Notes under the pieces: generated by a model | What the model saw: only the letters and a program-made list of their open reading frames with translations | What the model was told of the DNA's origin: nothing | Database searches by the model: none | Program-made: the position numbers and the translations under genes | Part shown: positions 31,145 through 40,928 of the stretch, piece by piece | Numbering within the stretch: the stretch's first letter is position 1 | Layout of the letters: the number at the start of each line of letters is the position of its first letter | Assembly (NCBI GenBank): GCA_977006965.1 | Contig: OZ345379.1 | Span: forward strand, 1,550,001-1,614,000 | DNA: 64,000 bases | Direction of reading: 5' to 3' | From: Phymatolithon calcareum | Lineage: Eukaryota > Rhodophyta > Florideophyceae > Hapalidiales

Positions 31145-31639
31145 CTATGTTCGCAAGCGCATCGCGCGCTTGCGAGACTTTTTGCTTAGAAGTCGTTGTT
31201 TTATAGCAGTGCTCACAAACACCTTTGGCACACTAGCACCGCGAGTTCCATAATCAACCTGCACCAATCTTCGTTGAGATTTCACCAATTCTGAATACAG
31301 ATGCCACTCTCCGCTGTAGATTTTTAAATGAAAATTGTCGATATTATATTGAAGCTTAGCATTGGAGAAAACTTTAACCCTCGATATAGAAGCCGTTATT
31401 CCAGAGGCATCCATGGCGCTGGCCTTGTCTGCGGTGTTCAACAAAGACAGCTCGGTTGTTTGGGACTGAATGGAGAGGTTTACTTGGTCGTTGATCGATA
31501 CCCTCACCTTCTGAGGTCGGTCGAAGGGCCTAAGCACTAAACAGAGACAGCACACTAGACTGAAGAATACCGACCATGCGTAGGTAAGCGGACACTCACA
31601 TGGGGAGGCCAGATAGCTTAGCAAGCCAACACGGTCCAC
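31145..31639 (-). CDS. Hypothetical single-pass membrane protein (possible exon)
   Basis: An open frame of 164 codons without an ATG near its 5' end, so if real it is an internal or terminal exon. It has one hydrophobic segment (VFFSLVCCLCLVL) followed by a polar domain of beta-like pattern (VRVSINDQVNLSIQ, YNIDNFHLKIYSGEW). The layout recalls small type II membrane proteins of the LEA-2/NDR1 kind, but this is only a resemblance. An in-frame stop lies just upstream. Function unknown. Confidence 0.35.
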   Translation of the reverse strand: MDRVGLLSYLASPCECPLTYAWSVFFSLVCCLCLVLRPFDRPQKVRVSINDQVNLSIQSQTTELSLLNTADKASAMDASGITASISRVKVFSNAKLQYNIDNFHLKIYSGEWHLYSELVKSQRRLVQVDYGTRGASVPKVFVSTAIKQRLLSKKSRKRAMRLRT

Positions 31640-32128
31640 GGTACGCTAGGGAGAATACATACATTACTGGCCGGTAAATCTTGCGGAGATGAGAAACGAG
31701 AAAAGACAGTAACGATGGCGAGACGGGAACTCGAAGCTGGCACACGTACAACCCGCGCATGAGGAGCACCTCCACTATAGGCACCTGAGAGAAGCACCGA
31801 TATTGAAGAGGCGATCAGGACGTTGTGTTTATTCGCTCTGGGAGGGCTCCTGTGACTTCACATTGCAAGCTATTTAGGATATGGTCATCATCTACGGACC
31901 AGTGACGGAGGACTTAGGCAAACAGAATCCCGAGATCTACATTCGAAGCCCTGAAAACTTCAGCGATAGAGCTTTAAAGTGCTTCCACCTCTCTGAGGGA
32001 GAGTGGCCCTTCCAACGATTCAGGAGACCAATTAAATTCGCGGTCCATATCCTACTACGTGACGGCTAACCCTCACGTCCATGCTATACAGCTCGCCCTG
32101 TCGAGCGCGCACTGGGTTGGCACCTCTA
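31640..32128. other. Intergenic, no gene recognised
   Basis: Nothing identified. An upstream exon of the frame at 31145-31639 may lie here. Confidence 0.35.
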
Positions 32129-32231
32129 ACTTTCGTTGCTTTTTTCCGATGAAGAATTTCCGGGACACAGAGCTCGTATAGCACGAGCTCTGTGTCCCGG
32201 AAATTCTTCATCGGAAAAAAGCAACGAAAGT
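32129..32231. repeat. Perfect 49-bp inverted repeat with 5-nt loop
   Basis: 32129-32177 and 32183-32231 are exact reverse complements separated by ATAGC. The pairing stops sharply on both sides. A transcript would form a perfect 49-bp hairpin; the DNA could extrude a cruciform. Confidence 0.97.
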
Positions 32232-32504
32232 CGTACGCGCTCGGCAGCTCTAGGAAAGCATGGTTTTAGTGGGCTGTAGCTGCTTAAAGTAGTCCGCTAG
32301 CGTCAAGATTGAGCAGAGCTCAAACTTGTCCAGGTGCTAATGGAGAACTATTGATATCGCGGAGCAATTCCAACATCATCATGTGCTGGGTGCGTTATTG
32401 AAAAGACGGAAACCGGTACCCGTTTTCATTAGGAACCAGCGCCTATTTCAGTGCAGAGGTCAATCTTACGAAACTTTGAATCTCCTTGCCTTCTAGAAGG
32501 AAGA

Positions 32505-32600
32505 AGAAGAATAGATTTTTATCTTCAAAGTTAATAACGCACCTGCTGACGCTTGGGGCAACTTATAGAGTGCCAAGAAAATTTGGCCTGATTATATCTG
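32505..32600 (-). mobile_element. LINE-A-like 3' tail (weak)
   Basis: Contains CTGACGCTTGGGGCAACTT next to a T-rich run, as at 36575-36680 and 10930-11040. Confidence 0.4.
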
Positions 32601-33345
32601 TTTGAAGTGTTTCTTTTGGTGGGTGTTCCACGCTTCGATGATCTACAAAAACCCACCTCTGGTCCCCTGAGGGCTTCGACTCGCCAAACTGAGAAAATGT
32701 GGTCCTACGCGCATCATATGAGCAATCCACTCCTTCCATGATTACTGCAATCATACGGAGCTCAGCGGCAACATTGTTTCTGGACTGAAAAACACTCATG
32801 GTCTGGACTGGGCAGTTACATATGCCTCTCCTTTCATTAATATCTGCATAATTTCCGATTGATCCCACCAAGTCAGGATGGTGGTAGGCTAAGAAACAAT
32901 TGACTTGGGACCCCTTTTCGTACCCGACGCACACAAACCTTGCGTTCAGGGCACTTCCCATTCACAGCGCACAAAAAACATTCTACGCTGTGGCTACTTT
33001 CCAGTGTTCCCAATAGCGACAGCCAAATCTCCCTCGTTCAGTCGTTGTGCACGCCCGATCGACACCCGCGCTTGGTTGTATGACATGTCATAGACCGACT
33101 CTGTTGTCTTTTTTGCACTGCAGCACACCTCGCAGTCATGACGGTATTGATGGATTGTCATCTCTCGCAAATTCATTGGAACAATTGTCATCATGGGAAC
33201 CCTGTAACTATTGCGTCCGTTAAAAGTAGATGTCAAAACCAGCCTCCAGCTATCATACAGGTGTGCCAAAAACAATCCGACTACGGCACCTTGTACAGGC
33301 GAGCGTTTCTTGCATCTGCATAACTCATTGCCGCATTCAAGTGCA

Positions 33346-36300
33346 ATGGGAAATCGCGAAAGTGCTCTACGCAATGGTGGAGACCGCGCATCTGCAGAAT
33401 TAAATCGCTCCGTGGAAGAGCGTGCCGCTGAAGTCGAGAAACGTGATACTAATGGTGGTAAAGGCTTGCCGGAAGACCCTCGTGATGCCATCGATCTGTA
33501 CACTCGCGCAATCGATGATCAAGGAGACGTGGATGCCATGAATAGCTTGGCGCTCTTGCTTCAAGATGGTGCAGATGGCGTACCTGCAGACCCTCCTCGT
33601 GCCGTTGTATTGTACATTCGTGCTGTCGAAGAGGGGGGACATGGAGACGCGATGAACAACCTGGGAATGCTACTTCAAGAAGGAGCTGAAGGAGTACCGG
33701 CAGACCCGCGTCGTGCAGTGCAGCTCTATAGTCGCGCCATCTCGGAAGCTCAGCATGTTGATGCCATGTACAACTTGGGGAACTTGCTGCACGATGGGAC
33801 TGACGGCGTTGCGGCAGATCCGGCTCGTGCTCTTGATCTATACACACGTACAATTGATGAGAGGGCTGATGTAGATGCAATGAATGACCTTGCGAGTTTG
33901 TTGAGTAATGGAGCTGAAGGAGTTCTGGCAGACCCATGTCGTGCAGAGGAGCTCTTTAGTCGTGCAATCGAGGAAGGTGAGCATGTCCGTGCCATGACAA
34001 ACTTGGGAAAATTGCTTGAACATGGCGCAGAAGGTGTTCCTGCAGAACCGGTTCGTGCAAAAGAGCTGTACATGCGAGCAATTGATGAGGGCGCAGACGT
34101 GTTGGCAATGCAAGGTCTGGCAGATCTGCTGAGATATGGTGCTGATGGAGTACCAGCTGATCCGGCTCGTGCGGTGAAACTGTACAATCGTGCCATCGAA
34201 ATCTCCGAGTATGTGCCTGCCATGAACAAGTTGGGTAGTTTGCTCCAAGTTGGTGCAGAGGGTGTTCCGGCAGATCCAGTTCGTGCTCTGGAGCTATACA
34301 CTCGAGCAATTGATGAGGGTGCAAGCGCGATAGCAATGAACAAATTGGCAATGTTGATGGAGAACGGAGCTGAAGGAGTACCGATAAACACGGCTCGTGC
34401 GGTGGAGCTGTATAATAGTGCTATTGAGGAAGGTGGATATGTTCCTGCCATGTTCAACCTCGGACAACTGCTCCAATATGGTGACGACAATATTTCCGCA
34501 GATCCAGCTGCTGCTCTTGAACTATACACTCGAGCAGTAGATGAGGGCGGAGACTTTATTTCCATGGGCGCCATGGCAGATTTGCTGCGTATCGGAGGTG
34601 AAGGAGTTCCGGCAGATCCCGCTCGTGCAGTGGAGCTCTACAGTCGTGCCATAGAGGAAGGTGAGTACCTTGACGTCTTGAACAACTTTGGCCTCTTGCT
34701 CGAATACGGTGGAGAGGGGCTACCGGCAGATCCGATTCGTGCTTCTGAACTATACGAACGAGCAATAGATGAGTACGCAAACGTGATTGCAATGTACAAC
34801 TTAGCGTCTATGCTTGAAAGCGGAACCGAGGGACTTCCTGCAGACCCAGCTCGAGCAGTAGAGCTCTACAGTCGTGCGATCGATGAAGGCGAACATTTTG
34901 GTTCCATGAACAATTTGGGGTTCTTGTTCGAACATGGTGCAAATGGTGTTCCTTCAGATCCGATTCGTGCCGTTGAGCTTTATTCAAGAGCAATTGATGA
35001 AGGTGCAAACGTGGCGTCAATGAACAACCTGGCAACTATGCTCGAAAAAGGAGTCGATGGACTACCTGCAGACCCAGCTCGCGCGGTGGAGCTCTATAAT
35101 CGTGCAATCGAAGAAGGCGAAGATGTTGATGCTATGAAAAACCTAGGGTTCTTGCTCCAAAACGGCGCTGATGGTGTTCCGGCGGATCCGATTCGTGCTG
35201 TTGTGCTATATACACGAGCAATTGATGAGAGCACAGACGTGACCGCAATGATCAATCTTGCGAGTATTCTGAGAAATGGAGCTGAAGGAGTAGCCGTAGA
35301 CATGGCTCGAGTTGTGGAGCTATACAATCGTGCCATCGAGGAAGTTGGGGATGTACAAGCCATGACCAGCTTGGGCTCCGTGTTCCACTATGGAGCTCAA
35401 GGTGTCCCAGCAGATCCATCTCGTGCACTTGAGCTATACACTCGAGCTGTCGAGGAAGGTGGAAATGTACCTGCAATGGTGTTCTTAGGGATCTTGCTCC
35501 AAGTTGGTGCCGAGGGTGTTCCGGCGGATCCAGTTCGTGCTCTTGAGCTATACACTCGAGCAATTGATGAGGGCGATGATGTGGTAGCCATGGGCACTAT
35601 GGCTGATTTGTTGAGTAATGGAGCTGTAGGAGTTCCGGCAGATCCCGCTCGTGCAGTGGAACTATACGAACGTGCAATGGAGGAAGGTGAGTACCTTGAT
35701 GTCTTGAACAACTTTGGCTTCGTCCTGCAACATGGGGCAAAAGATGTTCCAGCAGATCCAATTCGTGCTTCTGAGCTCTACACACGAGCAATCGATGAGT
35801 GCGCAAGCGTGGCGGCAATGAACAACCTGGCAGCTATGCTGGAATATGGAGCCGAGGGAGTACATGCCGACCCAACTCGTGCAGTAGAGCTTTATAGTCG
35901 TGCCATCGAGGAAGGCGCCAATGTTTCTGCTATGACCAACTTAGGGCTCTTGCTCGAAGACGGCGCGGAGGGTGTTCCGGCAGATCCGCCTCGTTCACTT
36001 GAGTTGTACACACAAGCAATTGATGAGGGTGCAGACGTCGATGCAATGTGTAACTTAGCTCTCTTGTTGCGCACTGGACATGAAGGAGTACCGGCAGATC
36101 CCGCTCGTGCAGTGGAGCTCTATAGTCGTGCCATCGAGGAAGGCAAAGATGTTGATGCAATGATCCAACTGGGGACCTTACTCCAACATGGCGCAGAATG
36201 TGTTTCACCTGATTTGCCTCGTGCATTGCAACTTTACTCACGTGCAGTCGAAGAAAGGGGACGCGTAGATGCTATTATGAAACTTGGGTACCTACTCGAG

Positions 36301-36489
36301 AAAGGCGGAGAAGGTGCACAGGCAGACATTGTCCGAGCGATGGAGCTGTATTCGCGCGCGATCGATGAGTCCGCAGATACTAATGCAATGGCGAGCTTGG
36401 CGTTGCTGTTGCGACGTGGCGGAGACCACGTACCGGCGGACCCGACGCGAGCTATGCAGCTGGTAAAGCAAGCATACTCCATGGTGTAG
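33346..36489 (+). CDS. Sel1-like repeat protein, 26 full repeats
   Basis: 1047 residues, one exon. I chose the ATG at 33346 because upstream codons are unlike the repeat protein and have no ATG. After about 45 residues come 26 complete units of 38 residues plus a partial one, consensus like GVPADPARAVELYSRAIEEG then VDAMNNLGLLLQ. This is the Sel1-type helical repeat, a protein-interaction scaffold. Units alternate between YTRAIDEG...LA and YSRAIEEG...LG types, so the array grew in pairs of 76 residues. The start MGNRES fits an N-myristoylation signal (G-x-x-x-S). There is no signal peptide. Partners are unknown. Confidence 0.93.
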   Translation: MGNRESALRNGGDRASAELNRSVEERAAEVEKRDTNGGKGLPEDPRDAIDLYTRAIDDQGDVDAMNSLALLLQDGADGVPADPPRAVVLYIRAVEEGGHGDAMNNLGMLLQEGAEGVPADPRRAVQLYSRAISEAQHVDAMYNLGNLLHDGTDGVAADPARALDLYTRTIDERADVDAMNDLASLLSNGAEGVLADPCRAEELFSRAIEEGEHVRAMTNLGKLLEHGAEGVPAEPVRAKELYMRAIDEGADVLAMQGLADLLRYGADGVPADPARAVKLYNRAIEISEYVPAMNKLGSLLQVGAEGVPADPVRALELYTRAIDEGASAIAMNKLAMLMENGAEGVPINTARAVELYNSAIEEGGYVPAMFNLGQLLQYGDDNISADPAAALELYTRAVDEGGDFISMGAMADLLRIGGEGVPADPARAVELYSRAIEEGEYLDVLNNFGLLLEYGGEGLPADPIRASELYERAIDEYANVIAMYNLASMLESGTEGLPADPARAVELYSRAIDEGEHFGSMNNLGFLFEHGANGVPSDPIRAVELYSRAIDEGANVASMNNLATMLEKGVDGLPADPARAVELYNRAIEEGEDVDAMKNLGFLLQNGADGVPADPIRAVVLYTRAIDESTDVTAMINLASILRNGAEGVAVDMARVVELYNRAIEEVGDVQAMTSLGSVFHYGAQGVPADPSRALELYTRAVEEGGNVPAMVFLGILLQVGAEGVPADPVRALELYTRAIDEGDDVVAMGTMADLLSNGAVGVPADPARAVELYERAMEEGEYLDVLNNFGFVLQHGAKDVPADPIRASELYTRAIDECASVAAMNNLAAMLEYGAEGVHADPTRAVELYSRAIEEGANVSAMTNLGLLLEDGAEGVPADPPRSLELYTQAIDEGADVDAMCNLALLLRTGHEGVPADPARAVELYSRAIEEGKDVDAMIQLGTLLQHGAECVSPDLPRALQLYSRAVEERGRVDAIMKLGYLLEKGGEGAQADIVRAMELYSRAIDESADTNAMASLALLLRRGGDHVPADPTRAMQLVKQAYSMV

Positions 36490-36574
36490 AGCTTTCGTAG
36501 AGTGTTGTAACAACTTGTAACTGTGGTTGGCAACCTCAGTGGTAGATAATATGGCCCGTATTCTTACTCACAGA

Positions 36575-36680
36575 AGAAGAAATGTTGATTTTATTTCGAG
36601 GTTTCCAACGCATATAGATGCGACTGACGCTTGAGGCAACTTCTCGAGTGCTAAGAATTTTTGGCCGGGTTCTGTGAAAT
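36575..36680 (-). mobile_element. LINE-A-like 3' tail
   Basis: The minus strand ends CCTCGAAATAAAATCAACATTTC, similar to the LINE-A end AAATAAATCAACATATCC. Related pieces lie at 32505 and 10930. Confidence 0.45.
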
Positions 36681-37719
36681 AAAGAGTTGTACCAGTTATT
36701 GGACTGAGCGCCAAGACACAGCCCGATTATAGTGGGCCCAGAAATGCCTTACTGTATTTCAGCGGCCGTGATCAGGCCGCCAGCAGCCTGACCAGTTAAA
36801 TCCGCTGGAAATCCAAGTGGTACCGGCGAGATGAGAGCCGCAGGTATTTGCGGGAGGATGAACTTTACTTGAGTGGCATATGCCTGTTAGGCGGATCTTC
36901 ATGGTCAGTACAGAATCAAATGGGTTGCCTTCCAATTGTACAGGTGAAGCTTTAGCGTATATAAGAGTTTCAATGCACAGGAAAGAAACCAGATCTGTGC
37001 AGGACTGTGCTTCCACAATTAGGTTGGAAGCAGGTTTTCGGAAAACTTGGCGATAAATGTGGACAGTGAGGGGCGGTAGAGTGGAGAGAATGGAGAATCC
37101 GAAGTGTGGACGGGCGGCTTCGCACTGTAGCCTTGTCGGCTAGAGAAGCTGCTAAGCTTTCTGACTTATAGAACGGCACCGTCCCGGTCCTAAAAAATCC
37201 TTTGTAGCTTCCAGATGTGCGAAGTCCCAGCTTGTCCTTCCGGGGCAGACAGGCGAGGATCATACCAAAACAACGACCTTAGTAGGAATAGAAATACGTC
37301 CAGTTTACGTATCCACAACCAACTGGCTCCGGTCGTCCCCCTTTTTCCTCCCCGGTTGCCATCAGCCTCTATCTTATATACCCTACATATGATCTGCTAG
37401 AGTATCTCCCGTGCTAAGCGCCCGCAGTACCGTCAACCAATAACCTTTCGGTCGTAGCCCGCACACCGCACCAGTATCAGATCAACGTGCCACGAGGCAT
37501 TGCCTCCGACTGATCATTACTGACAACTTGTCGGATTGCTGAAAGTGAGGTCTCGTCACTGCTACGTCTCTTCCGGTACGTTCGAACGGCTCGCACAATC
37601 AAATCATAAGCCCAGCTCAACACGAAGGCAAACCAGAGCTATAAACACAGATTTGTATCGATGGCTTCAGAGTTGAGGGAATAGGGAGTGACGACAAGCT
37701 TCCCTTGAAAACTATAGCA
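36681..37719. other. Intergenic, no gene recognised
   Basis: Nothing identified beyond short frames. Confidence 0.4.
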
Positions 37720-38943
37720 ATATTCATTCATTTTGCGTATTCCCCTTGTGGGGCTAGCAACACTTTGAGGGCCTAAGCGTCTTCCATTCTAATCTATTTG
37801 CTGCGAGTTTGACTGCTGCTTGCATGTCGAAGACGGGGACGTCGCCAAAGATTGACTCTGGGGTTGGCCGGACTTTCGTCCATCCTAAGGATGTGTCCGA
37901 GCTAACTCCATCGTATGGCTCTGGCGCACAACACCACGTTGATCGTAAGCCTGGTAAGACACAAAAAGCGCCTTGAAGAAACAGAAGAGTACGTTGGAAG
38001 AGATGAGGACGTAAAGGAAGCAATGAAGGATATTGAATATCTCAAGATGTATGAAGACTTGCGACAAGCCCTTCAGAAAGCCCAGGAGGGATCTGTCACG
38101 AAGAAGAGGAGGAGAGAAGAAACAATTAAGGTATGGGAAAAGGAAGAAGAAGGCAGATCAATGAAGATTCCTATTGAAGGCAAGCTACCAGGGATCCTTT
38201 ACATAGGAGAAAGAACAACACGTTTAAGGTGCCTAAGGTTGACATTCAACCGAGCACCCTTTTGGAGGAAATCAGTATTGGGTGCTTACTATGGGATTAC
38301 CGCCGTGATCGAACTAGTCGCCTTACAACGTACTCTAGCGTCATCGAAGATGAGTACAGAAATTGAGTTTGAGTGCAAGAGACTCACAGGAGCTCTTGTT
38401 GGGAGAGAATTACGAATCAAGAACGTTTTGAGCAGCCAGATGACTCTAGCGTAGAGATTATGCAAGAGCTGCCCCGTTACTCCAAGGTGAGGCTTTGGGA
38501 GCTCTCAAAAATAAAATCATCAAAATATCCCCCACGTTGATCGTGGGGTCCCTAGACTCGTCTGCAATTGGTCTTCCCGATATTCTGGACAACATCCTGG
38601 CGCCTGTGGATCTGAGTTTTTTGCAAACGTTTTCAATTAGCTTCCATGATTCGCAACCGTAGAGGAGAGTTGATAGGACAGAGGAGCGCACGATACGTAA
38701 TCAGAGACCCTGGGATAGGATCTTGTCCGTAAGAATCCGTTTGAGTTCTTGGAAGCGCGACCAGGCTATTGCAACACGGTGATTAACGGGTACCATCGGG
38801 TCTCCGTCGGCGGGCTGCAGTACTCCAAGATACTTGAGTTTCTGATGTTTTCCAATATTACTCATCATCCACAGGCTGTACAAGGTTTTTGCCCTTTGAG
38901 AGGCTCTTACTGCGAATACGACCTGGAAGAGACCCATTGACAT
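37720..38943 (-). pseudogene. LINE-F copy 1, C-terminal part, interrupted by LINE-A
   Basis: Minus-strand coding blocks are typical of a LINE RT C-terminus: LKYLGVLQPADGDPM, then LLYGCESWKL, ARMLSRISGRPI, and after the LINE-A insertion LGHILRMDESRPTPES and FGDVPVFD. When the insertion and one TSD copy are ignored, the frame runs on directly across the site (DPTINV-VLCARAIRW). One stop interrupts it after the junction. The tail after the stop is CCCCACAAGGGGAATACGC. Confidence 0.85.
37934..38544 (+). mobile_element. LINE-A copy A2 inserted in LINE-F, 13-bp TSD
   Basis: The exact TSD CCACGTTGATCGT lies at 37934-37946 and 38532-38544. The insert (585 bp) encodes an uninterrupted LINE-A C-terminus ending SSQMTLA and stops at 38454. 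The 3' end is GGGAGCTCTCAAAAATAAAA and ATCATCAAAATATCC. It is close to copy A1 in sequence, so both are fairly young. Confidence 0.95.
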
Positions 38944-39105
38944 ACGCTACTCGACAGGTGAGTGGTTTTGCTCCTTTAGAGGATAAAAATATTCTTCGTT
39001 TGATGCAGTCAGGTGTGCGCCCCAGTATATTGGTATTGCAATATATTGCAATATGCAATCTCAGAGCGCACGATCCGTCTTGTATTGCAGTTGGTACTGG
39101 TCAGT

Positions 39106-39666
39106 TCATTCATACATTTTTCCTTTTCCCCTAATGGGGCTAGCAGCGATTCGAGGGTCTAAGTTCTTACACTCTATCCTATTGTTAGCGACTTCGACTT
39201 CGTCTTTCACGTTTCGTCCAGGTACGTCACCAAAGAGTGATTCCTGCGTTGGTCTAGAACTTGGAGCTAGGTAGAGCAACTTATCGCTACCCGAGTACCC
39301 TCTGCCTCCTGCTCGTCCCTTTCTGGACATGTCACTTCTGGCCAACCGAAGGGGGTGTGGCGCTAAGGAGACAATGGAGCACCTAAACCTACGCTGTTCT
39401 GGTCTGGCTGCCTCTCGACTGTATTTCATCGGAAGCGTGCATTCAAAAGGTCGAAGACTGTCGTGATTCAAGTGCAGAACGTCCTGATTCCCCCCAGGTA
39501 ACAGGCACAAAAAATATCTAATGCGCCTAGCAATGTCACTTTGCACGCATGTATTATCCACGATGCGATCAAACTCGTCTGGGTTGGATATACCAGCCAG
39601 ATATACAGGTACAGCCTTGTTCTTAAATGAAGTTCCCCGATATCGACTTAGCCAAACTTTCTCCAA
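39106..39666 (-). pseudogene. LINE-F copy 2, C-terminal fragment
   Basis: 186 codons whose end (LAPSSRPTQESLFGDVPGRN, VANNRIECKNLDPR) parallels LINE-F copy 1 (SRPTPESIFGDVPVFD, LAANRLEWKTLRPS). After the coding tail comes CCCCATTAGGGGAAAAGG, like copy 1. Upstream residues show no motif I recognise. Confidence 0.65.
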
Positions 39667-40215
39667 TGAGCGAGATGACGTAGACTAATGTTAGCCTAAT
39701 TGTAAGAAAAGCCAAGCTTTCCGATCGGCGAGATGACTTAAATGATATCATCGTCCTAGTTTCACAGCCAGAAGCAGGAACTTCGGAAAATAATTGGTTC
39801 CACGATTGTAGTGCCCAAAGTGTCTATGAATAGATAGCTGTGTCCACGACGAGTGGAACTAGACTTTGGTCGCGTACTATTTTACGCAATGGCGTTCCAT
39901 GATGCAATACGGGAATACTATTCACAGCTCTGTGTGCTAGCAATAGTTACCGCAATAATCAGTGACACCACAATAGCTTATTTTTATGGCAATCACAACA
40001 AAACGATGTGCATCGCAAGTAGGGAATAGGGAATAACGTAGTTGAACTAGCGTCTGTAATTACTTTGTTCAATACATGTGCTGTTTGGAACGTGGTTGAG
40101 CGTGCGTCAGCATCGTAGTACATTTTTATAAATCGCTCTGTAATCTGGACTGGATGCTAACATAGGCAACGTAGTGTGCTGAAATAAGAAGTTATTCTTG
40201 GTTCTGCAATAGACT
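39667..40215. other. Intergenic, no gene recognised
   Basis: Left flank of the Copia element. Nothing else seen. Confidence 0.4.
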
Positions 40216-40220
40216 ATTCC

Positions 40221-40548
40221 TGTGAGTATGGGCCACACAATTGCACGGCCAGAGAGAATATCTGTACTGTATCCAATTATATGTTAGAAGGTATTCGATT
40301 GGTGCATATCTCCTTATTAGTGATCCGGGGGTGCAGCGCGCCCTCCATCCGTTTGCCCCCGTTTGTACTCTGTACTTAGGAAGTGCTGTGCTGCGCGCTG
40401 TCCCAGCGCACACACAGAATACACACACCAAACCGAGTAAACGAACATTTCGTTTTGACTAAGGACGCTTATCGCTTCGGCGTGCTTCCTTCTTGGCGCC
40501 ATTACCGCTAAGGCGGGGCGTCTGCTCTGAATAATTGCCACACCCACA
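40221..40548 (+). repeat. 5' LTR of Copia element
   Basis: 328 bp, starting TGTGAGTATGGG and ending CACACCCACA (TG...CA). Confidence 0.97.
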
Positions 40549-40928
40549 TTGATCAATTGGGGGCAAAGCAACTACTTGCTCGCAGCGTGCAATAAGCCTA
40601 AGGGCTGTGCTGCAATTGCCGTGCCGACTATCGCCGTGTCAGTAACCGTGCTGGGAAGTATTTTTGGCCGCCCTCTGGTCCTGCGTCCGAAGGTGTACAG
40701 TCGCTTGTAATATCTTGTTGTAATATCCGGATTCCCTCGGCTCTTTGAGTCGGATCACCTGTTCTACATTGCTTCGGCCACCCCCTTGGTTGGGGGTCTT
40801 GTGTGTTCAGGTCGAGTACGGAAGAAACGATTTTGTACTTGATTGTCAACGTTCCTAAAAACCTCTGCACCGTTCCTTGGGAAGGCTAGGGTGAAATCCA
40901 GTAGCATCTAGCGCAGTAATTAGTTGGC
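40549..40928 (+). other. Copia leader and primer-binding region
   Basis: 380 bp between the LTR and the gag ATG. The bases after the LTR (TTGATCAATTGGGGG) are not the common initiator-Met primer site TGGTATCAGAGC, so another tRNA or an internal tRNA segment must prime. Confidence 0.5.

Noticed and set aside
33449-36241. Numerous minus-strand frames of 60-270 codons opposite the Sel1-repeat gene
   Set aside because: They arise from the periodic codon pattern of the repeat array. The plus frame alone gives a known repeat family with coherent residues.
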